The notes under the pieces are model-generated. The model saw only the letters and a list, made by a program, of their open reading frames with translations. It was not told where the DNA came from and ran no database searches. Shown here piece after piece: positions 1 through 8,105 of a stretch of 64,000 nt of DNA. Origin of the DNA: RGIG7213 sp045540335. Lineage in GTDB: Bacteria; Bacillota; Clostridia; Oscillospirales; CAG-272. The DNA lies in contig JAZQHC010000049.1 in the NCBI GenBank assembly GCA_045540335.1, positions 1-64,000 on the forward strand, read 5' to 3'. The first letter of the stretch is position 1, and each line of letters starts with the position of its first letter. The translations under genes and the position numbers were made by a program.

Positions 1-94
1 CTCTGTAGCTCAAATGGTGTTCTCGCATATCCATTATAACACACATCTTGAATTCTGTCGAGTACCTTCTGTTTTCTCTTCCTGTTTTACCCAT
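1..94 (-). CDS. IS3-family transposase OrfA, N-terminal fragment (runs off left edge)
   Basis: The ATG at 94-92 opens a frame that stays open for 31 codons to the window edge. The peptide begins MGKTGRENRRYSTEFK and continues into a helix-turn-helix region. This matches the usual start of IS3-family OrfA proteins, which bind the element ends and are extended into the full transposase by a programmed -1 frameshift with orfB. The gene sits about 45 bases inside the putative IS end, as expected for the family. The fragment is too short to judge activity. The family call comes from the peptide start plus the adjacent terminal repeat. Confidence 0.7.
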   Translation of the reverse strand, partial: MGKTGRENRRYSTEFKMCVIMDMREHHLSYR

Positions 95-142
95 AAAAAA
101 TATGCACCTCCAAAAGTGTCTAACTTTTGGGGTGCATATCAT
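1..142 (-). mobile_element. End of an IS3-family insertion sequence (truncated by window edge)
   Basis: The left edge holds one end of an insertion sequence. Read on the minus strand, the terminal segment starts near 142 with TGATATGCACCCC followed by AAAAGTTAGACA, an arrangement typical of IS3-family ends. A second inverted copy of the core lies inside, giving a hairpin between about 101 and 140. It is followed directly by the start of an OrfA-like transposase gene. The rest of the element lies outside the window, so I cannot say whether it is intact. The exact outer boundary (136-142) is inferred from the repeat and not from a target-site duplication. Confidence 0.7.
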
Positions 143-175
143 TAAGGTGATGCGTGCTTTTTTTAATCATAAATT

Positions 176-310
176 TTAACCCTTTTGGATTTTTTGCTTA
201 TAGGTCGGCATTACTGCATATTTAACAATTCGGTAAGATGACGCACCTAAACTTCTTAGCCACTCGTTATTATTTAATAGACACGCTTCGAAATAAAATA
301 GTAAAGTCAT
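176..310 (-). pseudogene. Possible ABC-transporter permease relic (EAA-loop fragment)
   Basis: The minus-strand frame ending at 176 contains EWLRSLGASSYRIVKYAVMP. This fits the permease EAA-loop spacing E-x-x-x3-G-x9-(I/A)-x-(L/M)-P, the site that contacts the ATPase subunit in binding-protein-dependent importers. Only about 10 residues follow before the stop, whereas real permeases carry roughly 50 more with a membrane helix. No proper start or ribosome site is visible. The fragment lies just beyond the IS end, so decay linked to the insertion is plausible. The identification rests on one motif and is tentative. Confidence 0.3.
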
Positions 311-335
311 AACCACCGGCTTAGTGCAGGTGGTT
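311..335. repeat. Short inverted repeat
   Basis: The arms AACCACC (311-317) and GGTGGTT (329-335) could form a 7-bp hairpin. It lies between the permease relic and the tRNA terminator. Similar hairpins occur at IS200/IS605 ends and also as weak terminators. I cannot tell which applies here. Confidence 0.35.
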
Positions 336-343
336 TTCGTTAT

Positions 344-387
344 AAAAAAAGAAAAATCGACAAGCTTCAATAAAAACTTGCCGATTT
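344..387 (-). terminator. Intrinsic terminator of tRNA-Arg
   Basis: On the minus strand the stem AAAATCGGCAAG pairs with CTTGTCGATTTT (one G-U) and runs into a tract of seven T residues. It begins directly after the encoded CCA of the tRNA. Confidence 0.85.
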
Positions 388-463
388 TGGCGCGCCTGGG
401 GGGATTCGAACCCTCGACCTACCGGTTCGTAGCCGGGCACTCTATCCACTGAGCTACAAGCGC
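388..463 (-). tRNA. tRNA-Arg (anticodon ACG)
   Basis: A full cloverleaf can be folded. The acceptor stem GCGCTTG/CAGGCGC has one G-U pair, the D arm carries GCTC/GAGT, and the anticodon loop CTACGAA contains ACG at plus positions 428-430. The T arm GAGGG-TTCGAAT-CCCCC is followed by discriminator G and an encoded CCA (388-390). The ACG anticodon (A34 becomes inosine through TadA) reads CGU, CGC and CGA. It is transcribed from its own promoter at 541-569 and ended by a terminator just after the CCA. Confidence 0.97.
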
Positions 464-540
464 AAGAGAAGGCGAAACCCGTATTGGATTTCAACTTCAT
501 GTATATCAAATGCAACCCGGTATCCCGTTTGCACCTGAAT

Positions 541-569
541 ATAATATCACAACTTTTCCGTTTTGTCAA
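541..569 (-). promoter_or_regulatory. Sigma-A promoter of tRNA-Arg
   Basis: On the minus strand the -35 box TTGACA (569-564), a 17-bp spacer and the -10 box TATTAT (546-541) predict a start near 535. That is about 70 bases before the mature tRNA 5' end. Confidence 0.8.
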
Positions 570-601
570 TACCAAAACGGAAAAATTGCAAAATTTAAAT
601 T

Positions 602-850
602 TTACTTTTCAAGATAGGATCTTACAAGCATATTAAGCAATTCATCCCTATCTATCTTTCTGATCATGCCCCTTGCATTTTTATAGTTTGTGATATACGT
701 TGGATCTTCGGAAAGAATATATCCTACTATCTGGTTTATCGGGTTATAGCCCTTTTCTTTCAAAGCATCATACACTTGTATCAACGATTGCTTTGTTTCC
801 CTTTCTTTTTCGTGGGATATTTGGAAAGTTATTGTATCGTGTTCAGCCAT
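602..850 (-). CDS. ireB: IreB family regulatory phosphoprotein (UPF0297)
   Basis: Small cytoplasmic protein of 82 residues matching the IreB/YrzL family. The conserved core includes YNPINQIVGY, DPTYIT and KNARGMIRKIDRDELL. In Enterococcus, IreB is phosphorylated on N-terminal threonines by the PASTA kinase IreK and modulates cephalosporin tolerance; Thr6 and Thr8 are candidates here. The ATG at 850 is chosen over an upstream in-frame ATG because family homology starts there and an AAAGGAAAAGG site precedes it. In many Firmicutes the gene sits in alaS-ireB-ruvX. Here it is separate, downstream of cimA, with its own promoter. No kinase gene is in the window. Confidence 0.92.
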   Translation of the reverse strand: MAEHDTITFQISHEKERETKQSLIQVYDALKEKGYNPINQIVGYILSEDPTYITNYKNARGMIRKIDRDELLNMLVRSYLEK

Positions 851-887
851 GGGTAACCTTTTCCTTTCGATATATAGGTACGAACCT

Positions 888-916
888 ATTATACAATAAA
901 ATTTTGAAAATATCAA
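888..916 (-). promoter_or_regulatory. Sigma-A promoter of ireB with overlapping inverted repeat
   Basis: On the minus strand the -35 box is TTGATA (916-911), followed by a 17-bp spacer and the -10 box TATAAT (893-888). A 16-bp inverted repeat ATAGGT-N4-ACCTAT (874-889) overlaps the -10 end and the transcription start. It could be an operator or a short 5'-UTR hairpin. Confidence 0.8.
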
Positions 917-925
917 TACCAAAAT

Positions 926-2485
926 TTAAGTTTTTGATAATTTATATTCAAACGAGTCTAAAAGAGCTATAAAACACGCCTCTATTACGTCGTGTGATAC
1001 GCCAACGGTAGTCCAGTTTTCCACCCCGTCAGTAGATTCTATCAGCACGCGTACCTTCGCGGCGGTGCTTGTGCCGGAATCTATAACGCGTACTTTAAAG
1101 TCAACAAGTGTCATTTCGGCTATTTGCGGATAAAACACCGTCAAGGCGCGCCTTAAAGCAGAGTCAAGCGCGTTTACGGGGCCATTGCCCAACGCGGCGG
1201 AAACCTCTGTTTTTTCGCCTACCTTTATCTGGATCATTGCGCCTGCAGTCATTCCGCCGTTGCCATAGGGGTAATCGTCTGTTGTTTTATACAGCAAAAC
1301 CTCAAAATGGGGGTCGTATTTGTAAAACACCTTTTTCAAAAGCAAATTTAAAGATGCCTCTGCCGCCTCGTAATGGTAGCCGAAAAATTCCTTTTCCTTT
1401 AAAGCATCAAGCGCGGTAGCCAATTCCGGAGAATCCTTTTCCGCATCGGGAATTATTGCCCTTACGTGCTCCAAAAGCGTATTTCTGCCCGACATTTCAG
1501 ACAAAAGAAACTGTCTGTCGTTTCCTACAAGGCAAGGATCAATATGTTCAAACGACGGGGCGTATTTTTTTACAGCGTCTATGTGCATACCTGCCTTATG
1601 ATGAAAAGCATTTTTACCTATGTACGGTTTATTGCTTCTGATACGCACGTTTGATATTTCGGATATTTTATTTGCCGTTTTTTTCAGATCACGCATATTA
1701 CAAGCGAAGTCGTAACCGTATTTAAATTTCAAATTCGGCATAATTACAGATAAATCGGCATTGCCGCACCGTTCACCAAATCCAAGAAACGTACCTTGTA
1801 TTTGCTTCGCACCCGCTTTTGCGGCAAGGATTGAATTTGCAACGGCACAGCCCGTATCATCGTGAAAATGCACCGCGATTCTCATACTATTGAATTTTTC
1901 GCACACGAATTTAGTTATTTCGTATGCTTCAGACGGCATGGTTTCACCATTCGTATCACACAGACAAAGCACGTCTGCGCCTGCACTTTCGGCACATTCA
2001 AGAACTTGCAATGCATAATCCTTATTTTCGGAAAAGGCTGCGTAAAAATGCTCTGCATCAAAAATAACCTCGCGGCCGTTTTCTTTAAGATATTTTACCG
2101 TGTCGCCTATCAATTTTAAATTATCCGCCAGGGTTATGTTAAGAACGTGCTGCACGTGTAAGGCAGAAGCCTTGCCGAATATGCACACCACCGGCGCGCC
2201 TGAAAAAACAAGGCTTTGCAAGGCAACATCTTCTTCGGGCGACATTCCGTATTTTACCGTTCTTCCGAATGCACACAGCTTTGCGTGTTTAAGCTTAACG
2301 TCGCGCATTTTTTTAAAAAACTCTTCGTCTTTCGGGTTAGAAGCGGGAAAGCCCGCCTCAATATAGTCTATACCGAAATCGTCAAGCGCTTTTGCTATTT
2401 TTATTTTATCCCCCAGCGAAAACGAAACGCCTTGGCCTTGTGCGCCGTCGCGCAGGGTTGAATCAAAGATTTCTGTTTTTTTCAC
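926..2485 (-). CDS. cimA: Citramalate synthase (2-isopropylmalate synthase family)
   Basis: A DRE-TIM acyltransferase of 519 residues, predicted to condense pyruvate with acetyl-CoA to (R)-citramalate, the entry to threonine-independent isoleucine synthesis. The N-terminal barrel opens with FDSTLRDGAQGQG, the CimA form of the DRE motif. A metal-binding VHFHDDTG lies near residues 200-207 and GTFLGFGERCGNADL follows. The C-terminal part (about 385-510) is the LeuA-type allosteric domain and ends in typical GTSTAAKVRVLIE. The start is GTG at 2485, where family homology begins, only one base after the upstream lipoprotein stop. Homocitrate synthase is the main alternative, but the RDGAQGQG form and length favour CimA. 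Confidence 0.9.
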   Translation of the reverse strand: MKKTEIFDSTLRDGAQGQGVSFSLGDKIKIAKALDDFGIDYIEAGFPASNPKDEEFFKKMRDVKLKHAKLCAFGRTVKYGMSPEEDVALQSLVFSGAPVVCIFGKASALHVQHVLNITLADNLKLIGDTVKYLKENGREVIFDAEHFYAAFSENKDYALQVLECAESAGADVLCLCDTNGETMPSEAYEITKFVCEKFNSMRIAVHFHDDTGCAVANSILAAKAGAKQIQGTFLGFGERCGNADLSVIMPNLKFKYGYDFACNMRDLKKTANKISEISNVRIRSNKPYIGKNAFHHKAGMHIDAVKKYAPSFEHIDPCLVGNDRQFLLSEMSGRNTLLEHVRAIIPDAEKDSPELATALDALKEKEFFGYHYEAAEASLNLLLKKVFYKYDPHFEVLLYKTTDDYPYGNGGMTAGAMIQIKVGEKTEVSAALGNGPVNALDSALRRALTVFYPQIAEMTLVDFKVRVIDSGTSTAAKVRVLIESTDGVENWTTVGVSHDVIEACFIALLDSFEYKLSKT

Positions 2486-2486
2486 G

Positions 2487-3416
2487 TTATATCACTTTCA
2501 TGGCAAGATTTTTTATATAAACTCCGCCCCTGTTATGATTCCAAAGCTTAACATACCCTGTATCGTACGGGGTAATATCAAACCCAAGCTCTGCAATATC
2601 AACTACGGTTTCAAAATTATCATAATAACCGTATATATACACGTAGCTTTTCCCGTTTTCGGTTACTATCTTCAATTTATACACAAGAGAATTTTTACCC
2701 TCGTCGTTAGATTGATAAACATCAACCGCATTTTCTACCCTGTTATCAACTACGCACACACGGCGGAAGCCGTTATTGAAATCATAAGGAAGCGCATATT
2801 CGGAAATACCTTCTTCCCAATCGGCTTCACTTACTGTTTTTACACCCATTACGCTATCCTTAAAGGACAGCCACAAGCCGTTGTTTTCATCTGCAACGCC
2901 CCAGTCGGATTCAATACGCAAGCCAACAAAAAGTGTAGAAGCTGCCGAATCATCTGAAGCATCTTCTATTTTCGGGGTATTCAGCTCGAATTCAAAACGA
3001 TATATTTCCTCCGGGCCTATTGTCGTAAGGCAGGTTATATCAAAAGCCGTATTGGCAGACTCACTTCCCATATACCCGTCTTTATAAACGGGCTTTCCGG
3101 CCACAGACCACTCTTTATTAGATGCCAAAATTTGTTCTTGCATTGTGGCAACAGTCCATCCATCGCCGTATTCTGCAGGTTCTTCGGTTACTGCAGGGCT
3201 TACATTGGTTTGTGTATCAGTTTGAACAGACGAAATCAAAGTAGTATCTTCGTGCTGCTGTGTTTGTTCTGCCTGTTCGGTAATTTTCGATGTGACACTT
3301 CCAATATTTGTCTGTGATTCTGAAGAGGTCGTGTCTTCGCTTTTCTTTCCACATCCGAAAAAGCACGTAAGCAATGCCATGCACACACACGTAAATCTTA
3401 AAACGCTGTACTTCAT
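2487..3416 (-). CDS. Putative lipoprotein with jelly-roll-like C-terminal domain
   Basis: A 309-residue exported protein of unknown function. The signal peptide MKYSVLRFTC...LTCFFGC ends in a lipobox-like FFGC, so lipid attachment at Cys22 is likely. A Ser/Thr/Gln/Glu-rich linker spans about residues 26-80. Residues 85-309 look all-beta, with alternating hydrophobics and the pattern GLWLSF, ...FNNGFRRVCVV..., KLWNHNRGG, reminiscent of concanavalin-like carbohydrate-binding modules. It has an AAAGGG ribosome site and lies between hemW and cimA with 1-21 base gaps, so it is probably part of the lepA operon. No enzyme motif is visible. Confidence 0.75.
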   Translation of the reverse strand: MKYSVLRFTCVCMALLTCFFGCGKKSEDTTSSESQTNIGSVTSKITEQAEQTQQHEDTTLISSVQTDTQTNVSPAVTEEPAEYGDGWTVATMQEQILASNKEWSVAGKPVYKDGYMGSESANTAFDITCLTTIGPEEIYRFEFELNTPKIEDASDDSAASTLFVGLRIESDWGVADENNGLWLSFKDSVMGVKTVSEADWEEGISEYALPYDFNNGFRRVCVVDNRVENAVDVYQSNDEGKNSLVYKLKIVTENGKSYVYIYGYYDNFETVVDIAELGFDITPYDTGYVKLWNHNRGGVYIKNLAMKVI

Positions 3417-3437
3417 TTTATTTACCCTTTCGTCTTT

Positions 3438-4568
3438 TTATTCAAATTTAAGAATTTCTGCAAGTATCGTATTTGACACGTTAAACCCATTATGGGTAAA
3501 GCGTACGTTTTCGCCGTCGTGCATAAATCCGCCTTTTACAAACGGTGTGATCGCCTTGCCGTATTCATTATCAAAATCTTTACTAAACCTTTTTTTATAA
3601 TCCGATTTATTAACGCCTTCCGTAAGACGAAGCGCAAGCATAAGATATTCTGCCTCTGCCTGAACGGAATTTGGAAATTCCTCTTCACACAAAGCATCTT
3701 TTTCTTTTTTTTCACCTTTGCAAAATGCAATGTACGCATTCATATCCGGCGCGTACGTATAGCGTCTGCCGTTGTAAAACGACGATGCCGAAGGGCCAAA
3801 TGAAACGTACTGCCCCCTATGCCAATATTTAAGATTGTGGCGGCTTTCCTTGCCTTTTTCGGAGTAATTTGATATTTCATATCTGTATAAGCCGTTTTTT
3901 TCAAGATAGTCGTGGCATATCTCTGTCATTTCGCAGATCTCGTCTTCGTTTGGAAACGAAAGAGAGAAACGATTTTGGTACATCGGTGTTCCCTCTTCCA
4001 GTTTTAAAATATACGCCGAAACGTGTGCAGCTTGCATGGCAACGGCAAATTCCAGCGATTTTTTAAACGTATCAATCGTTTGATTCGGTATGCCGTACAT
4101 CAGATCAACACTTATATTATCAAAACCGACCGTTCGGGCCTGTTCTATAACGTTTTGGGCATCGCACACCGTGTGTATTCTGCCAAGAATTTCCAACTCG
4201 CTATCCATGGCGGATTGAACACCAATGCTTAAACGGTTGAAGCCGCTTTGCTTCATCATAAGCAAGCCGTTTTTGCTGACTGTTTTCGGATTACACTCCG
4301 CCGTGATCTCGCTGTTTGATTGCAATACGAACGTATCTTTTATTTTTTCAAGCAATCGGCACAATCTGTCTGCGCCGAAAAACGTTGGCGTTCCGCCGCC
4401 GAAATATACCGTATCTGCACGTAGTCCCTTAAACTGCGAAATGTGGTCAAACAATGCTTTTTCGTATTCTTCGTATCTGTTTTGATCCGCGCCTGAATAA
4501 AAGTCGCAATAGCTGCATCGCTTTGCACAAAACGGTATGTGCACGTAAACCCCCAAGGAATCATTCAT
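3438..4568 (-). CDS. hemW: Radical SAM heme chaperone HemW (coproporphyrinogen oxidase-like)
   Basis: A 376-residue radical SAM protein. The cluster motif is Cys14-x3-Cys18-x2-Cys21 in HIPFCAKRCSYCDFY, followed by the SAM-binding YFGGGTPT. The HemW-type HNLKYW motif lies in the second half. Family members were long annotated as HemN but act as heme-trafficking proteins without oxidase activity; this protein matches them in length and in position beside lepA. I chose ATG 4568, which overlaps the lepA stop by 8 bases (ATGAATGA) and starts at the conserved MNDSLGVYVHIPFC. The longer frame upstream lies inside lepA and lacks family similarity. Confidence 0.9.
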   Translation of the reverse strand: MNDSLGVYVHIPFCAKRCSYCDFYSGADQNRYEEYEKALFDHISQFKGLRADTVYFGGGTPTFFGADRLCRLLEKIKDTFVLQSNSEITAECNPKTVSKNGLLMMKQSGFNRLSIGVQSAMDSELEILGRIHTVCDAQNVIEQARTVGFDNISVDLMYGIPNQTIDTFKKSLEFAVAMQAAHVSAYILKLEEGTPMYQNRFSLSFPNEDEICEMTEICHDYLEKNGLYRYEISNYSEKGKESRHNLKYWHRGQYVSFGPSASSFYNGRRYTYAPDMNAYIAFCKGEKKEKDALCEEEFPNSVQAEAEYLMLALRLTEGVNKSDYKKRFSKDFDNEYGKAITPFVKGGFMHDGENVRFTHNGFNVSNTILAEILKFE

Positions 4569-6375
4569 CAAGCTTAAGCACCGCCATAAACGCCTCTTGC
4601 GGAACCTCCACAGTGCCCAAAGAACGCATACGTTTTTTGCCTTCCTTTTGCTTTTCAAGCAATTTTTTCTTTCGTGTGATATCGCCGCCGTAGCACTTTG
4701 CAAGCACGTCTTTTCGCATTGCGCGAACGGTTTCCCTTGCGATTATCTTACCGCCGATAGCCGCCTGAACGGGAACCTCGAACAGCTGGCGCGGAATATT
4801 ATCCTTCAGCTTTTCAACTATTTTCCTTGCACGCGCGTACGCTTTATCGGCATGAACTATAAATGAAAGTGCATCTACGATATCACCGTTTAAAAGCACG
4901 TCAAGCTTTACAAGCTTACTTTCGTCGTATCCGTCGAGCTCGTAATCAAGCGAAGCATACCCCTTACTGCGGCTTTTTAAAGCATCAAAAAAGTCGTAAA
5001 CTATCTCGTTCAAAGGAAGTCTGTAATGAAGCTCTACCCTTGTGGAATCAAGATATTTCATATCAAAAAACACGCCGCGCCTGTCTTGGCAAAGATCCAT
5101 AATGCCGCCAACGTAATCAACGGGGGTCATTATATTAGCTTTTACCATAGGCTCATACGGAATATCTATCTCGTCGGTGGGGGGGTAATTCAACGGGTTG
5201 TCGATATAAACGATCTCGCCCGTACGTTTTTGAATTTTGTAAATAACGCTGGGGGCAGTAGTAATAAGGTCAAGATTGAATTCTCTTTCCAATCTTTCCT
5301 GAATTATTTCCATATGAAGCAAGCCCAAAAATCCACATCTGAAGCCAAAGCCAAGTGCCGCAGAGGTTTCCGCCTCGTACGTTAACGAAGCGTCGTTCAA
5401 CTGCAGTTTTTCAAGTGCGTCCTTAAGATCCTGATATTTCGCCCCATCGGCAGGATAAATGCCCGAATAAACCATAGGCATGCACTTTTTAAAGCCTTCA
5501 AGCGGCTCTTTCGTGGGGTTGTCTGCCGTTGTTACGGTATCGCCCACACGCGTATCCGATACGTTTTTAATACTTGCGGTTATATATCCAACGTCGCCTG
5601 CCGAAAGAGATTCAGTCTTGCAAAGACCGAAAGGCTCCATCGTGCCTACCTCCACCACGTCAAACTGTGCGCCCGTATTCATCATTAAAATACGCTGGCC
5701 CGCCCTTAACTTTCCTTCCATAACGCGCACATATACGACGACGCCCCTGTAAGAATCGTAATACGAGTCGAAGATAAGGCATTTTAAAGGTGCGCTTTCA
5801 TCACCCGTAGGGCAAGGAATTGCAGAAACGATTTTATCCATAACAGCGGGGATATTTATGCCCGCCTTGGCAGATATTGCAGGTGCATCGTCTGCGGGAA
5901 TCCCTATAATATCCTCTATTTCGCCGCGCACGCGTTCCACGTCGGCGGCGGGAAGATCTATTTTATTTATAACTGGCACTATTTCCAAATTGTTATCTGA
6001 TGCAAGATATGCATTTGCCATAGTTTGCGCTTCAATACCCTGCGTGCTATCCACGACAAGCAAAGCCCCCTCGCACGCATTAAGCGAACGGGAAACCTCG
6101 TAGTTGAAGTCAACGTGGCCGGGGGTGTCTATAAGGTTAAGAATGTATTCTTCCCCATTTGGTGCGGTATAATTAAGCTTTACCGCGCGGGCTTTGATGG
6201 TTATGCCCCTTTCACGCTCAATATCCATATTATCAAGCAGCTGCTCTGCCATGTCGCGCATGGCAACTGTTTGCGTATGCTCTAATATGCGGTCGGCAAG
6301 TGTGGATTTACCGTGATCTATATGTGCTATTATACAGAAATTTCTTATCTTTTTTTGTCTTTCAGATGCATTCAT
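4561..6375 (-). CDS. lepA: Elongation factor 4 (LepA) ribosomal GTPase
   Basis: A 604-residue translational GTPase that acts on 70S ribosomes and is implicated in back-translocation and 30S biogenesis. The P-loop AHIDHGKST (17-25), DTPGH, and NKIDLPAA are present. The LepA-specific C-terminal domain includes YASLDYELDGY and IPRQLFEVPVQAAIGGKIIARET. It is full length. The start is ATG 6375 with a GGAG site 8 bases upstream; an upstream in-frame ATG has no ribosome site. It is the first gene of the lepA-hemW-lipoprotein-cimA group, transcribed from the promoter at 6421-6449. Confidence 0.97.
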   Translation of the reverse strand: MNASERQKKIRNFCIIAHIDHGKSTLADRILEHTQTVAMRDMAEQLLDNMDIERERGITIKARAVKLNYTAPNGEEYILNLIDTPGHVDFNYEVSRSLNACEGALLVVDSTQGIEAQTMANAYLASDNNLEIVPVINKIDLPAADVERVRGEIEDIIGIPADDAPAISAKAGINIPAVMDKIVSAIPCPTGDESAPLKCLIFDSYYDSYRGVVVYVRVMEGKLRAGQRILMMNTGAQFDVVEVGTMEPFGLCKTESLSAGDVGYITASIKNVSDTRVGDTVTTADNPTKEPLEGFKKCMPMVYSGIYPADGAKYQDLKDALEKLQLNDASLTYEAETSAALGFGFRCGFLGLLHMEIIQERLEREFNLDLITTAPSVIYKIQKRTGEIVYIDNPLNYPPTDEIDIPYEPMVKANIMTPVDYVGGIMDLCQDRRGVFFDMKYLDSTRVELHYRLPLNEIVYDFFDALKSRSKGYASLDYELDGYDESKLVKLDVLLNGDIVDALSFIVHADKAYARARKIVEKLKDNIPRQLFEVPVQAAIGGKIIARETVRAMRKDVLAKCYGGDITRKKKLLEKQKEGKKRMRSLGTVEVPQEAFMAVLKLDE

Positions 6376-6420
6376 CCCAAAACTCCTAACCCAAAGGGTA
6401 AAATAACTTGTTTTACGCAT

Positions 6421-6449
6421 ATTATACTATATAAATGCGAACAAATCAA
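6421..6449 (-). promoter_or_regulatory. Sigma-A promoter of lepA operon
   Basis: Minus strand: -35 TTGATT (6449-6444), 17-bp spacer, -10 TATAAT (6426-6421). It lies about 45 bases upstream of the lepA start. Confidence 0.8.
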
Positions 6450-6501
6450 CAAAAAATCTGCAATTTTAATAAAAAAACGGAAGTTGGTCATATTTTTCAT
6501 C

Positions 6502-6530
6502 TTGACATTTCATTGTAAATGCTTTATAAT
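6502..6530 (+). promoter_or_regulatory. Consensus sigma-A promoter of the solute-binding lipoprotein
   Basis: TTGACA (6502-6507), a 17-bp spacer and TATAAT (6525-6530): exact consensus at both boxes. The start is predicted near 6537, about 28 bases before the gene. Expression should be strong unless repressed. Confidence 0.88.
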
Positions 6531-6564
6531 TGTTGCGAATAAAAAAATTCAGAAAGGAAACCGT

Positions 6565-7995
6565 ATGAAAAAATTAATGGTTTTACTGCTTTGTGCAGTA
6601 ATGATCGTTCCGATGTCTCTTTTCGGATGCACAGGCGAAGAAGACGAAACAACAGTTGCGCCCGTAACCGCCGTACAGGATGAGAGAATCGCGCTCGACG
6701 TTCCCGAGATCACGTTCCCCGACAACTATTCATTCGATATTATCGGTACGGACGCCACAGGTTGGAACGCAGAAGACCTCTTATGCCCTGAACAAGACTC
6801 CGAAGACGTTCTTGTAAGCGCAAAATATCAGCGTTACAAAAAGGTTGAAGAATTGTACGGCATAACAATCACGACCACGCTCAAAGAAAACATTGGCACT
6901 ATCCTTTCGGGTAGTATCAGCGCCAACGACAAAAGCTTTGACATGATCTGGATGAGCACCTACAACACATCTACAGCCGCAATGGGTGACCTTTTGGTTA
7001 ACCTTTACGAAATCGATGCGATGAACCTCGATTCACCGTGGTACGACGAAAACTACACAGAGGGTATGTCCATAGGCGATACGCTTTATTCATCCGTTAA
7101 CGATATGGAAACGATGGATATGCACTGCACGTGGATAATGATGTACAACAAGCGTCTTATAGAGCAGTACAATCTTACCGACCCTTACGATATGGTAAAA
7201 GACAATTCCTGGACGTTTGATAACTTCGTTGCAATGCTTTCCGGCATTTCCACTGACAACGGTGATAACGTATGGGATGAAAATGATACATATGCGTTTG
7301 CTGCACACCAAGGCTCTGCACGTAACTTCTTCTACGGCGCAGGCATGAAGCTTTGCGGTAAAGACTCTGCAAACTATCCTGAAATAATCATTCATAACAA
7401 CCCCAACGTTGTTAAGCTTCAAGAAAAAATCGTAAAGCTTCTTCACAACGACCATACGACGTTGTTTAACGGCGCTATCGTAAACGCGTTTATGGAAGGC
7501 CGCACAGTATTCCTTGCAGAAATTGCAGGTTACCTTGCAGCTTTTGCTGATATGGAAGACGACTACGGTATAGTTCCCTATCCTAAATACGATGAAAACC
7601 AGAAAAAGTATTATACAACCAACGACCCTTGCATTATGGTAATGTCAATCCCCGCATTCCAATGGAGTGAAAACGAGCTTGAACAGATCGGCGTAGTAAC
7701 GGAAGCCCTCTGTTGGGAATCTTATTACACGCTCCGCCCTGCGTACTACGAAAAAACGCTTGGCGGTAAGGGTACACGCGACGAAGGCTCTTACGAAATG
7801 CTTGACCTTTGCCGTGAAAGCAACGTTTACGACTTTGGTTTGTTCCAGGATATTTCCGAATTCGGATTGAACAACGCGTTTGAATTGCTTATTAAAGACT
7901 CCAACACGCCTTACTCTTCAACAGTTCAAAGAAAAATAAAGCAAACAGCAAAACAGTTGGAAGACATCATCGCTAAATACGAAAGCGCTGAATAA
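6565..7995 (+). CDS. Extracellular solute-binding lipoprotein (orphan, family 1-like)
   Basis: A 476-residue lipoprotein. The signal peptide is MKKLMVLLL...MSLFGC with lipobox LFGC (Cys22), followed by an acidic/Thr linker. The body resembles family 1 solute-binding proteins of ABC sugar importers: a central MYNKRLIEQYNL segment, the SWTFDNFVAML segment and the EGRTVFLAEIAG segment. The true start is ATG 6565, preceded by GAAAGGAAA. A longer in-frame extension upstream covers the promoter and is not coding. It is monocistronic: exact-consensus promoter in front, terminator behind, and no permease or ATPase gene nearby. The substrate is unknown. Confidence 0.8.
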   Translation: MKKLMVLLLCAVMIVPMSLFGCTGEEDETTVAPVTAVQDERIALDVPEITFPDNYSFDIIGTDATGWNAEDLLCPEQDSEDVLVSAKYQRYKKVEELYGITITTTLKENIGTILSGSISANDKSFDMIWMSTYNTSTAAMGDLLVNLYEIDAMNLDSPWYDENYTEGMSIGDTLYSSVNDMETMDMHCTWIMMYNKRLIEQYNLTDPYDMVKDNSWTFDNFVAMLSGISTDNGDNVWDENDTYAFAAHQGSARNFFYGAGMKLCGKDSANYPEIIIHNNPNVVKLQEKIVKLLHNDHTTLFNGAIVNAFMEGRTVFLAEIAGYLAAFADMEDDYGIVPYPKYDENQKKYYTTNDPCIMVMSIPAFQWSENELEQIGVVTEALCWESYYTLRPAYYEKTLGGKGTRDEGSYEMLDLCRESNVYDFGLFQDISEFGLNNAFELLIKDSNTPYSSTVQRKIKQTAKQLEDIIAKYESAE

Positions 7996-8007
7996 TATCT
8001 TAAATCA

Positions 8008-8050
8008 ATGCCCAGGTGTCTAAAGCACTTGGGCATGTTATTTTTTATTC
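8008..8050 (+). terminator. Intrinsic terminator
   Basis: The stem ATGCCCAGGTG pairs with CACTTGGGCAT (one G-U) around a 7-base loop, then TTATTTTTT. It closes the solute-binding lipoprotein transcript. Confidence 0.85.
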
Positions 8051-8071
8051 TTTTTTTGGTATAATTTGCTA

Positions 8072-8100
8072 TTGACAACATTGATTATTCGTGATAAAAT
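8072..8100 (+). promoter_or_regulatory. Sigma-A promoter of the dacF leader
   Basis: TTGACA (8072-8077), 17-bp spacer, TAAAAT (8095-8100). Transcription should begin near 8107, at the first base of the structured leader. Confidence 0.82.
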
Positions 8101-8105
8101 ATTAC

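Noticed and set aside
311..335. IS200/IS605 element end
   Set aside because: Only a 7-bp hairpin is present, with no TnpA/TnpB gene or cleavage-site context; kept as an unassigned inverted repeat.
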